6,794 bases of DNA, from positions 1 through 6,794 of the forward strand of contig JAUHWE010000259.1 in NCBI GenBank assembly GCA_030424825.1, read 5' to 3'. This document shows, in pieces, positions 1 through 5,910 of the stretch. The notes beneath the pieces are model-generated. The model was not told the DNA's origin, made no database searches, and saw only the letters and a program-made list of their open reading frames with translations. The first letter of the stretch is position 1. Every line of letters starts with the position of its first letter. Made by a program: the position numbers and the translations under genes. The DNA is from Verrucomicrobiia bacterium (GTDB lineage: Bacteria > Verrucomicrobiota > Verrucomicrobiia > Opitutales > Opitutaceae).

Positions 1-668
1 CAGCGGTCCAGCAACGCGGCATAACGCTTGTCCTCGCGAAGGACATCGCGATGTATCCAGGCCTCGGCAGCGGAACCTCCCCAGGCATTGTCAATCAATC
101 CGACCGGCACGCCGAGGGCTTGGTGTAGCTGTAGGCCGAAGCGATAGCCGACGGCGGAAAAGTCTTTCACGGTATCCGGTGATGAGTGGGCCCATTTCCC
201 TTCGAAGTCGTTTTGCGGTTCTTGAGTCCCTACTTGGGGAACTGAAATTATTCGTATCTCAGGATGGTTGGCGGTCAGTGCAACTAAGTCTCCATCGTAT
301 GAATTCTGCACAGGCCAAGCCATGTTTGACTGGCCCGAGCATATCCAGACTTCCCCTACGAGTACGTCGTCGTAATTGAGTGTGTTTTTGCCTTTGATGG
401 CCAAACGATGTGGCCCGCCTGCGGGGAGAGGATCCAAAGCGACCTTCCAGTAGCCGCTCTTATTGGCCTTCGTGGTATGCGATTGGCCGCCGATGGAAAC
501 CGTGACTCGTTCATCCGGATCTGCCCAGCCCCACACTGGATTCGCGTGGTCACGTTGCAGTACCATGTGATCGCCGAAAATTGACGGAGTGGTGACTTCG
601 GCGCTTGAAGAAGCGATTCCAAGTATCGAAGTGAGGCTAAGTACGCAGTAAATGATTAGGCGGTTCAT
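1..668 (-). CDS. Sialate O-acetylesterase-like SGNH esterase, N-terminal part (C-terminus beyond the left edge)
   Basis: Reading the minus strand from the ATG at 668-666 gives 222 uninterrupted residues that leave the window in frame. Residues 1-23 are a hydrophobic signal peptide (MNRLIIYC... ending SSSA before EVTTP). The segment FGDHMVLQRD (31-40) and a β-sandwich-like stretch to about residue 100 match the usual N-terminal domain of the family. Block I, ICSGQSNMAW, lies at 109-118 with Ser114 as expected nucleophile. FSAVGYRFG (170-178) and GLIDNAWGGSAAEAW (190-204) are further signature segments. The catalytic Asp/His block would lie beyond the edge. Family members are roughly 450-650 residues, so less than half is present. 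The expected role is removal of O-acetyl groups from sugars in the periplasm or outside; in PVC bacteria such genes often belong to polysaccharide use, and the true substrate (sialate, xylan, fucan) cannot be told. No Shine-Dalgarno precedes the ATG. The gene is divergent from the cytochrome operon. Confidence 0.9.
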   Translation of the reverse strand, partial: MNRLIIYCVLSLTSILGIASSSAEVTTPSIFGDHMVLQRDHANPVWGWADPDERVTVSIGGQSHTTKANKSGYWKVALDPLPAGGPHRLAIKGKNTLNYDDVLVGEVWICSGQSNMAWPVQNSYDGDLVALTANHPEIRIISVPQVGTQEPQNDFEGKWAHSSPDTVKDFSAVGYRFGLQLHQALGVPVGLIDNAWGGSAAEAWIHRDVLREDKRYAALLDR

Positions 669-822
669 AATGGGGGTGACGTTAGATTTTCGATGAAGTT
701 TAAAGAGGGGAAAGCTAGGGTCGTATGAGTAGGGGTCAATATTGAATGACGATTGACTGGATGGTGGCGAATCCAATAGACTTGCTTGTAAAGCGGAGAG
801 ATGGCTTTGTTTTTGGACTCCA
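669..822. promoter_or_regulatory. Divergent intergenic region with back-to-back promoter-like elements
   Basis: This 154-bp gap separates the esterase (leftward) from the cytochrome gene (rightward) and must hold promoters for both unless transcripts enter from outside. For the rightward gene, TTGACT (753-758) with an 18-bp spacer before TAGACT (777-782) is the best σ70-like pair, matching 5/6 and 4/6 of consensus. Leftward, TTGACC (complement of 734-739) with a 16-bp spacer before TAGCTT (complement of 712-717) is weaker. Between the two -35-like hexamers lies the perfect palindrome TCAATATTGA (736-745). GTCAAT (735-740) and ATTGAC (752-757) also form an inverted pair, so an operator is possible. 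The GGAGAG at 795-800 is 22 nt or more upstream of the ATG at 823, too far to be its ribosome site. The promoter calls are consensus matching by eye only. Confidence 0.3.
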
Positions 823-3800
823 ATGAAAATTAAACTTACCGGAACAATTCTACTGCTCGTCCTGTTGGGAGGGGTGATAGTCTGGCTCCAACGCGAGGAC
901 AGGACTGCGTCGGTAGAAATCGCTCAAAGAGACGTTCAATTCAATCGGGATATTCTGCCCTTGTTTTCGGAAACCTGCTTCAATTGCCACGGACCTGATG
1001 AGCACTCTCGGGAAGCGGACTTGCGGTTTGATTTGCCCGAGAACGCTTTCTCCGAGCGTGACGGAGGGGTGTTTGCCTTGGTTCCGGGTTCTCCTGAGAA
1101 GAGCGAAGCGTGGAAGCGGATTGTGAGCGACGACCCTGATCTCATTATGCCACCTCCGGATTCCCATTTCATTCTGAACGAAAAGCAGAAGGGAATGATC
1201 AAAAGGTGGATTGAATCAGGCGCCAAATATCAGGCTCATTGGGCATTTGAAACTCCTCGAAAAGCGCCGCTTCCCTCGGTGCAGAAAGCCGATTGGAGTC
1301 GATCCGAAATTGATCGGTTTATCTTGGCTCGACTGGAGTCGGAAGGGCTTTCCCCGAGCGAGCCAGCGGACAAGCGAACGCTTATTCGCCGCTTATCCTA
1401 TGATTTGACCGGCTTGCCGCCCAGTCTGGAAGCGGTGCATCAATTTCTAGAGGATGAGGGTCCTGACGCATATGAGAGTCTAGTGGATCGTCTTCTGGAC
1501 TCGCCTCACTTTGGGGAGCGGATGGCGGTCGCCTGGCTGGATCAGGCCAGATATGCGGATACCAATGGCTATTCCCGGGACGGGGCCCGCACCATGTGGG
1601 TTTGGCGTGACTGGGTGATTCAGGCCTACAATGAAGATAAGCCTTATGATGCTTTTTTGAGGGAACAGTTGGCGGGGGACTTGCTTCCGGATGCGACTGA
1701 GGCGCAGGTCGTGGCGACTGGGTTCAATCGGAACCATATGATCACAGCGGAGGGCGGAACCATAAAGCTGGAAAATCTGACCAATTACGCGGTGGACCGT
1801 GTGAAGACGACATCGGAAGCCTTTCTCGGGCTCACTATGGCTTGCGCGCAGTGCCACGATCACAAGTACGATCCAATTTCTCAGGAGGACTTTTACCGCA
1901 TGTTTGCCTATTTCAATACACTCAGCGATAAGGGTATCGATGGTGCGGGTGGCAGAAACGCGGAACCGATTATCCATGCGAAGTCTCCACTCCTCCATAA
2001 GGATGTGGATACCATTCGGGAAACGATTGAGTTTCTTAAATTGGAAAGACGGTCGCAAGCGTCAAGACTGCAAAGTGGATGGGAATCAAGGGAGCGTGAG
2101 AAGCTGGGACAGCTCGGAAAAGGCCTGGCATTCTACAATTTTAAGCCGTTAATGGTAAATAATCCGAATATTCCACCGTCAATGGTGGAGTTGCGAGACG
2201 ATGGGTCTGTGTTTCTGAAGCAGCAATCGATCGCCCCCAGAAGCACATTCTACTCGTTCGCCTGTTCGTTGGAAGAGGCTCCGAATTCTGAAATAACGGG
2301 GCTGCGCATTTTATTTTTACCGCACCCCGAGGTAAACAACGGTTCCTTGGGGTATGGTGAAAAGGACGAGTTGGGGGCTTTTGGCGTGTCCGCAGTTTCC
2401 GTCTCGGCAGGGAAGGTACCTGTAGCCGATTTCGACTTGAATAGCGAAGTGTTCCTAAAGGAGGCCACCGCGAGCTACTCGCACCAGGACTACCCGGCCC
2501 GGTCGGTACTGGATCCCCGTTGGCCCACCGCGTGGTCGCCTCTCGGGGAGATTAGAAAGCCCCAACATTTAACCCTCACGTTTGAGAAACCGGTAGATCC
2601 GAAAGCGGCTCCCTATTTCTCCATTATGATAAACTTTCAGCAGATAGCCAATCCGGGACATTTCAAAATAATGGCGATGACAGGCAGGGACGATGGAACG
2701 AATCTCCCCTCTTCAATCCAGCGTATTTTGAATAAGCCGATCAAGGCGCGAACTGAAAGTGATACCGAGGAGATTGCGAACTATCACGAGCGCCATGATC
2801 CCGAGCTAGAAAGTTTGAATACCGATCTAGCGACGTATCGCAAACGCCTCAGCGAAATGACCGAAGCGTTTCCTACCCAGGTAATGGATACGGCCAAACA
2901 GCCTAGAAAAACGTATATCCTAAATCGGGGCAGTTATGATCAACCAGGTCGAGAGGTCCAGCCGGGTGTACCGACTTTCCTTCCTCCATTGCCGGAAAAC
3001 GCGCCCGCTGATCGTCGGGCGCTCGCCGATTGGTTTACCGATCCCAGTCATCCTTTGACGAGCCGCGTAGCGGTAAACCGGATTTGGCAGCTTTTCTTCG
3101 GTAGGGGATTCGTGTCTACTTCAGCTGACTTCGGAGCACAAGGTGAGTGGCCGAGCCATCCAGAACTTCTGGATTATCTTGCGGTTGATTTCATTGAAAA
3201 AGGGTGGAGCGTGAAGACTTTGGTTAAGCAGATTGTGATGTCGCAAACGTACCGTCAGCGTTCAGAAGTCACGGAAGCGCAAAGATCGATTGATCCCGAG
3301 AATCGTTTGTTGTCTCGAGGGCCCCGCTTTCGCCTGCAGGGCGAATTTATTCGTGATACGGCGTTGAAGGCTAGCGGGCTTCTTAATGATTGGGTTGGAG
3401 GTTCGAGCGTTAAACCCTACCAGCCGAGAGGAATTTGGCGTGAAATTAGCCACTATGGTTCGGTTAGAGATCTGACGCAGGTGTTTGTTCAAGACAAGGG
3501 GCGTAATTTGTATCGAAGGAGTCTCTACACATTGTGGAAACGGACCAGTCCCCCACCATCAATGATGGCGTTTGATGCCCCGAATCGGGAACTTTGCGTC
3601 ATGCAACGCGAAACGACGAATACACCCCTACAGGCACTGACTTTGCTAAACGATCCACAGTTTGTGGAAGCAGGTCGCGTATTCGCGGAGCGAATATTAC
3701 AAGAGCTGTCGGACGCTACGGATAAGGATCGTGTTTCCTTCGCCTTTGAAACCGTAACCAGTCGGTTGCCTAGCAATGAAGAATTGGGTGAATTGGTTAA

Positions 3801-3972
3801 AGCTCTCGAAGAGCAGCGAGTCTACTTCGAACGAAATGAGGAGGAGGCCCTAGCTGTTTTGGGAGTGGGAGAAGCAAAGCGGAATAGCCAAATAGATGTT
3901 GCCGATCACGCGGCCTTTTCCGTGATCGCCAATCTAATTTTCAATCTAAGCGAGGCCGTGACGAAAGGATGA
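823..3972 (+). CDS. Membrane-anchored PSCyt1-DUF1549-DUF1553 protein (planctomycete-type cytochrome c), complete
   Basis: This encodes 1049 residues. Residues 5-22 are a hydrophobic signal or anchor segment with no clear cleavage site, placing the rest outside the cytoplasm. PSCyt1 spans about 38-135: FNRDILPLFSETCFNCHGPD carries heme motif C52-x-x-C55-H56, and Met109 in IMPPP is the likely distal ligand. DUF1549 (PSCyt2) covers about 160-370, with SYDLTGLPP (192-200), FNRNHMITAEGG (301-312) and a second heme motif C341AQCH345 in ACAQCHDHKYDP. Residues 385-700 are a less conserved insert: charged helical stretches near 395-430 and 645-690 around a β-rich part. DUF1553 (PSD1) covers about 700-1045, with SRVAVNRIWQLFFGRG (747-762), PYQPRGIWREI (865-875) and QRETTNTPLQALTLLNDPQF (928-947). 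The C-terminus [14 protein letters not shown] is typical, so the gene is intact. Its partner is the DUF1501 gene downstream. Covalent heme at both sites is predicted; the function of the family is unknown. The ATG is the only suitable start before the anchor; no clear Shine-Dalgarno is present. Confidence 0.95.
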   Translation: MKIKLTGTILLLVLLGGVIVWLQREDRTASVEIAQRDVQFNRDILPLFSETCFNCHGPDEHSREADLRFDLPENAFSERDGGVFALVPGSPEKSEAWKRIVSDDPDLIMPPPDSHFILNEKQKGMIKRWIESGAKYQAHWAFETPRKAPLPSVQKADWSRSEIDRFILARLESEGLSPSEPADKRTLIRRLSYDLTGLPPSLEAVHQFLEDEGPDAYESLVDRLLDSPHFGERMAVAWLDQARYADTNGYSRDGARTMWVWRDWVIQAYNEDKPYDAFLREQLAGDLLPDATEAQVVATGFNRNHMITAEGGTIKLENLTNYAVDRVKTTSEAFLGLTMACAQCHDHKYDPISQEDFYRMFAYFNTLSDKGIDGAGGRNAEPIIHAKSPLLHKDVDTIRETIEFLKLERRSQASRLQSGWESREREKLGQLGKGLAFYNFKPLMVNNPNIPPSMVELRDDGSVFLKQQSIAPRSTFYSFACSLEEAPNSEITGLRILFLPHPEVNNGSLGYGEKDELGAFGVSAVSVSAGKVPVADFDLNSEVFLKEATASYSHQDYPARSVLDPRWPTAWSPLGEIRKPQHLTLTFEKPVDPKAAPYFSIMINFQQIANPGHFKIMAMTGRDDGTNLPSSIQRILNKPIKARTESDTEEIANYHERHDPELESLNTDLATYRKRLSEMTEAFPTQVMDTAKQPRKTYILNRGSYDQPGREVQPGVPTFLPPLPENAPADRRALADWFTDPSHPLTSRVAVNRIWQLFFGRGFVSTSADFGAQGEWPSHPELLDYLAVDFIEKGWSVKTLVKQIVMSQTYRQRSEVTEAQRSIDPENRLLSRGPRFRLQGEFIRDTALKASGLLNDWVGGSSVKPYQPRGIWREISHYGSVRDLTQVFVQDKGRNLYRRSLYTLWKRTSPPPSMMAFDAPNRELCVMQRETTNTPLQALTLLNDPQFVEAGRVFAERILQELSDATDKDRVSFAFETVTSRLPSNEELGELVKALEEQRVYFERNEEEALAVLGVGEAKRNSQIDVADHAAFSVIANLIFNLSEAVTKG

Positions 3973-4037
3973 ACGTGATGGACTATAAACTCGAACCGAT
4001 CGTCATTTGGTACCCGCAAAAATTAGCCCGGCAATAA
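3969..4037 (+). CDS. Possible 22-codon coupling ORF between the cytochrome and DUF1501 genes
   Basis: An ATG at 3969 overlaps the TGA of the cytochrome gene (ATGA) and opens a frame of 22 codons, beginning [10 protein letters not shown] and ending KLARQ. Its TAA at 4035-4037 is one base before the ATG of the DUF1501 gene. A second in-frame ATG at 3978 has AAAGGA (3964-3969) eight bases upstream, a better ribosome-site spacing, and would give 19 residues. The DUF1501 start itself lacks any Shine-Dalgarno, so ribosomes handed on by this frame would explain how it is translated. I recognise no homologue, signal or domain. A 66-base frame stays open by chance fairly often, so the case rests on the fit at both ends. 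It may be only a spacer. Confidence 0.3.
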   Translation: MNVMDYKLEPIVIWYPQKLARQ

Positions 4038-4038
4038 C

Positions 4039-5514
4039 ATGGATCCTTTTATCGACTTTCATCGTAAGCTGACACGACGTTCGCTCTTTGGCCAAATAGG
4101 AAGGGGGCTGGGCGGCATGGCATTAGGGTCTCTGCTGATGCCACGCCTACTTAAAGGCGGGGGGCTCGATCAGCCGGACGAAAATGGATCGTCATTGCTG
4201 AGAAATTTGCCGCACTTTGCCCCAAAGGCGAAGCGAGTGATTTACCTATTTCAGTCAGGTGGACCCTCTCATATCGATCTGTTCGACTACAAGCCGAGCA
4301 TGCGGAATCTGCACGGTGTTGAGCTTCCCGGCTCAGTACGCGGTAACCAGCGTGTGACGGGTATGACTCAGAATCAGTCGAGCTATCCCTTTGTGGCGCC
4401 TCATTGGGATTTCAAGCGATGCGGGACAAATGGGACCTGGATTAGCGATCTGCTTCCTTATACGCAGAAAGTGGCGGACGATATCACCATTATCCGTGGA
4501 ATGAATACGGAAGCGATCAATCATGATCCAGCGGTAACCTACATCAATACAGGTTCGCAGCAAATGGGTCATGCCAGTATGGGATCTTGGCTTAGCTATG
4601 GACTGGGGAGCGATAATCAGGACCTTCCGGCGTATATGGTATTGCTGTCGCAGGGGTCAGGCAAGAACCCCGGCCAGCCGCTTTTTTCCCGGCTGTGGGG
4701 GAATGGCTATCTTCCATCGAGCTACCAAGGAGTGAAGCTGGGGTCTGGGGCCGACCCAGTGTACTTTTTGCAGAATCCTCCCGGAGTGGATAGGGTGCAG
4801 CGACGAAAGGCATTGGATCGTTTGGAATCCCTGAACCGGGTCCACGCTAGGCAGGTAGGAGATCCGGAGATTCACGCTCGCATTGACGCTTATGAAATGG
4901 CCTATCGGATGCAGACTTCGGTTCCCGATTTGATGGATTTGGGTGATGAGCCTGAGTCTACGTTCGAGCTCTATGGAGAGGAATCTCGAAGGGCCGGAAG
5001 CTTTGCGGCTAATTGCCTTCTGGCTCGTAGAATGGCTGAGAAAGGGGTTCGGTTTGTGCAGTTGTTTCACAGGGGCTGGGATCAGCACAAGAAGCTGGTT
5101 ACTCAATTGCCCAAACAGTGCCGCGATGTCGATCAGCCATCGGCGGCTCTAGTCAAGGATCTCAAGCAGCGAGGACTCTTGGACGACACTTTGGTTATTT
5201 GGGGAGGCGAGTTTGGCCGTACCGCTTATAGTCAAGGGAAGCTGGGCGATGCGAGCGCCGGTCGCGACCACCATGGGCGCTGTTTTTCCATTTGGATGGC
5301 AGGCGGCGGCGTGAAAGGAGGTTTTGAATACGGATTGACCGATGACTGGGCCTACAATATCGTCGAAGACGGCATGCACATTCGCGATCTAAATGCGACC
5401 ATTTTGAAGTGCATGGGAATTGATCACGAGCGTTTCACCTATAAGTTTAGAGGACTCAATCAACGCCTAACGGGTGTCGAGAAGGCTAGAGTTGTGGACG
5501 ATATTCTGGTATAA
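4039..5514 (+). CDS. DUF1501 protein, Tat-exported, alkaline-phosphatase-like fold
   Basis: This encodes 491 residues. The N-terminus has a twin-arginine motif, TRRSLFG (12-18), followed by a short weakly hydrophobic stretch to about residue 34, so export by Tat, probably folded with its cofactor, is expected; there is no lipobox cysteine. Family segments are clear: [18 protein letters not shown] (69-86), [20 protein letters not shown] (159-178), [11 protein letters not shown] (385-395) and [20 protein letters not shown] (407-426). DUF1501 is grouped with the alkaline phosphatase/sulfatase superfamily; His78, Asp80, Glu391, Asp410, His411 and His412 are plausible metal ligands by motif position, which is inference. 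I see no formylglycine motif (C/S-x-P-x-R) in the expected place, so it is not an ordinary sulfatase. The length is normal and no frameshift is seen. An in-frame TAG at 4024 fixes 4039 as the start. The gene follows its usual partner in one operon; substrate and reaction are unknown. Confidence 0.95.
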   Translation: MDPFIDFHRKLTRRSLFGQIGRGLGGMALGSLLMPRLLKGGGLDQPDENGSSLLRNLPHFAPKAKRVIYLFQSGGPSHIDLFDYKPSMRNLHGVELPGSVRGNQRVTGMTQNQSSYPFVAPHWDFKRCGTNGTWISDLLPYTQKVADDITIIRGMNTEAINHDPAVTYINTGSQQMGHASMGSWLSYGLGSDNQDLPAYMVLLSQGSGKNPGQPLFSRLWGNGYLPSSYQGVKLGSGADPVYFLQNPPGVDRVQRRKALDRLESLNRVHARQVGDPEIHARIDAYEMAYRMQTSVPDLMDLGDEPESTFELYGEESRRAGSFAANCLLARRMAEKGVRFVQLFHRGWDQHKKLVTQLPKQCRDVDQPSAALVKDLKQRGLLDDTLVIWGGEFGRTAYSQGKLGDASAGRDHHGRCFSIWMAGGGVKGGFEYGLTDDWAYNIVEDGMHIRDLNATILKCMGIDHERFTYKFRGLNQRLTGVEKARVVDDILV

Positions 5515-5528
5515 GAAAAGCCTTCTCG
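5478..5528. repeat. Perfect 10-bp inverted repeat around the DUF1501 stop codon
   Basis: CGAGAAGGCT (5478-5487) and AGCCTTCTCG (5519-5528) are exact reverse complements separated by 31 bases that include the TAA at 5512-5514. In the mRNA they could close a stem over the last codons. No T-run follows, so this is not a standard intrinsic terminator; it could protect the 3' end or be accidental. One such pair at this spacing is not very improbable in a window of this size. Confidence 0.3.
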
Positions 5529-5555
5529 CCAATACGCTGTGACCACTGGTTCGCA

Positions 5556-5652
5556 AAAGTAGCTCACTCGTTTTAGCGTGAGCGTTCTTTGACTGAATAA
5601 GTAAAGCGTATGGATGTAATTTGTGCTCACGCAAAAGCGAGTGAGTTACTTT
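5556..5652. repeat. REPIN-like pair of inverted palindromic units
   Basis: A 28-bp arm at 5556-5583 and the reverse complement of 5625-5652 agree at 25 of 28 positions; the spacer is 41 bases (5584-5624). Each arm is also a small palindrome. Read inward from either end, it starts GTAG (left) or GTAA (right), then CTCAC, two unpaired bases TC, a short inner stem with a T-rich loop, then GTGAG. One mismatch replaces a C-G pair of the inner stem by T·G, so pairing is kept. A GTAG-like tetranucleotide followed by an imperfect palindrome, present twice in inverted orientation, is the layout of REP sequences and of REPINs mobilised by RAYT transposases. No RAYT gene is in the window. The inverted repeat is seen directly; membership of a REP family is inference, and a MITE or a structured RNA is the alternative. 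No obvious target-site duplication was found. Confidence 0.55.
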
Positions 5653-5684
5653 GAATCCCTCAAGATGGGTACTATCAAGCTTGG

Positions 5685-5726
5685 TCCGTGTCCATACACG
5701 GAAATCAGGTACCCCGCCTTTTATTT
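5685..5726 (+). terminator. Candidate terminator hairpin for the cytochrome-DUF1501 operon
   Basis: TCCGTGT (5685-5691) and ACACGGA (5696-5702) form a perfect 7-bp stem with the tetraloop CCAT. It is enclosed by a second pair, GGGTAC (5667-5672) and GTACCC (5709-5714), and followed by the T-rich TTTTATTT at 5719-5726. The hairpin is the most compact in the gap. The T-rich stretch lies 16 bases behind the inner stem but only four behind the outer one. It sits about 170 bases after the DUF1501 stop, so the call is tentative. Confidence 0.35.
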
Positions 5727-5748
5727 ACCCGCTTATCGAAACAGGCAG

Positions 5749-5767
5749 CCTTTCGACCTAGCTCAGG
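5749..5767. repeat. Segment resembling the widespread TTCGAC-AGCTCAGG dispersed repeat
   Basis: CCTTTCGACCTAGCTCAGG closely resembles the common intergenic repeat of the form CCTTCGACAAGCTCAGG that I recall from many environmental bacterial genomes; translated, such copies give spurious FDLAQDR-type peptides, as here. The downstream ATCGACGAGG may belong to the same element. The identification is from memory of the motif and only one copy is visible in this window. Confidence 0.3.
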
Positions 5768-5789
5768 ATCGACGAGGTGCCCGTACTGC

Positions 5790-5839
5790 CCCAGTCCGCC
5801 GCAGAGCCTGATATCAAAAAAAAATATCCCAGTCCGCCG
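5790..5839. repeat. 12-bp direct repeat flanking an A9 tract
   Basis: CCCAGTCCGCCG occurs at 5790-5801 and again at 5828-5839. Between the copies lie a run of nine A (5816-5824) and the short inverted pair GATAT/ATATC (5810-5814 and 5824-5828). The repeat may be a slipped duplication, a pair of binding sites, or part of a larger dispersed element together with the segment just upstream. Confidence 0.5.
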
Positions 5840-5857
5840 TGTAAGCAAACCAGGACT
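5816..5857 (-). terminator. Weak candidate terminator for the sulfatase gene
   Basis: On the minus strand, downstream of the sulfatase stop, AGTCC and GGACT (complements of 5853-5857 and 5831-5835) can pair over a 17-base loop, and a run of nine T (complement of 5816-5824) follows six bases later. The T-run is convincing but the 5-bp stem is weak, so this is only a possibility. Confidence 0.22.
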
Positions 5858-5910
5858 ACGCGGCTGGCTCGGAGGTGTATGCCTACCTATCTGTATCTTT
5901 TGTATTCCTA

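Larger units (their letters stand above)
5515..5910. other. Repeat-rich convergent intergenic region without a credible gene
   Basis: This 396-bp gap lies between two converging genes. Only short open frames occur here, for example plus-strand frames near 5623-5811 and 5688-5918. Their translations look like read-through of repeats (for instance QPFDLAQDRRGA), so I do not call them as genes. What it holds is a REPIN-like inverted pair (5556-5652), a compact hairpin with T-rich sequence behind it (5685-5726), a dispersed-repeat-like segment (5749-5767), and a 12-bp direct repeat around an A9 tract (5790-5839). This density of small repeats fits a neutral gap that collects mobile repeats. Confidence 0.7.

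Noticed and set aside
356..622. Minus-strand open frame of 88 codons
   Set aside because: It lies in a shifted frame over the esterase gene; the correct frame shows a signal peptide, GQSNM and GLIDNAWGG motifs and runs to the window edge.
801..833. Ten-codon leader-like frame (ATG at 801, TAA at 831) overlapping the start of the cytochrome gene
   Set aside because: The GGAGAG in front is only about two bases from the ATG, too close to serve it, and the peptide has no attenuator-like features.
1480..2058. Long minus-strand open frame of 192 codons inside the cytochrome gene
   Set aside because: It is antisense to the strongly conserved DUF1549 region and its translation shows no recognisable domain; it is a by-product of the codon use of the real gene.
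4657..5106. Minus-strand open frame of 149 codons inside the DUF1501 gene
   Set aside because: It is antisense to a gene with clear family motifs on the plus strand and has no recognisable product.
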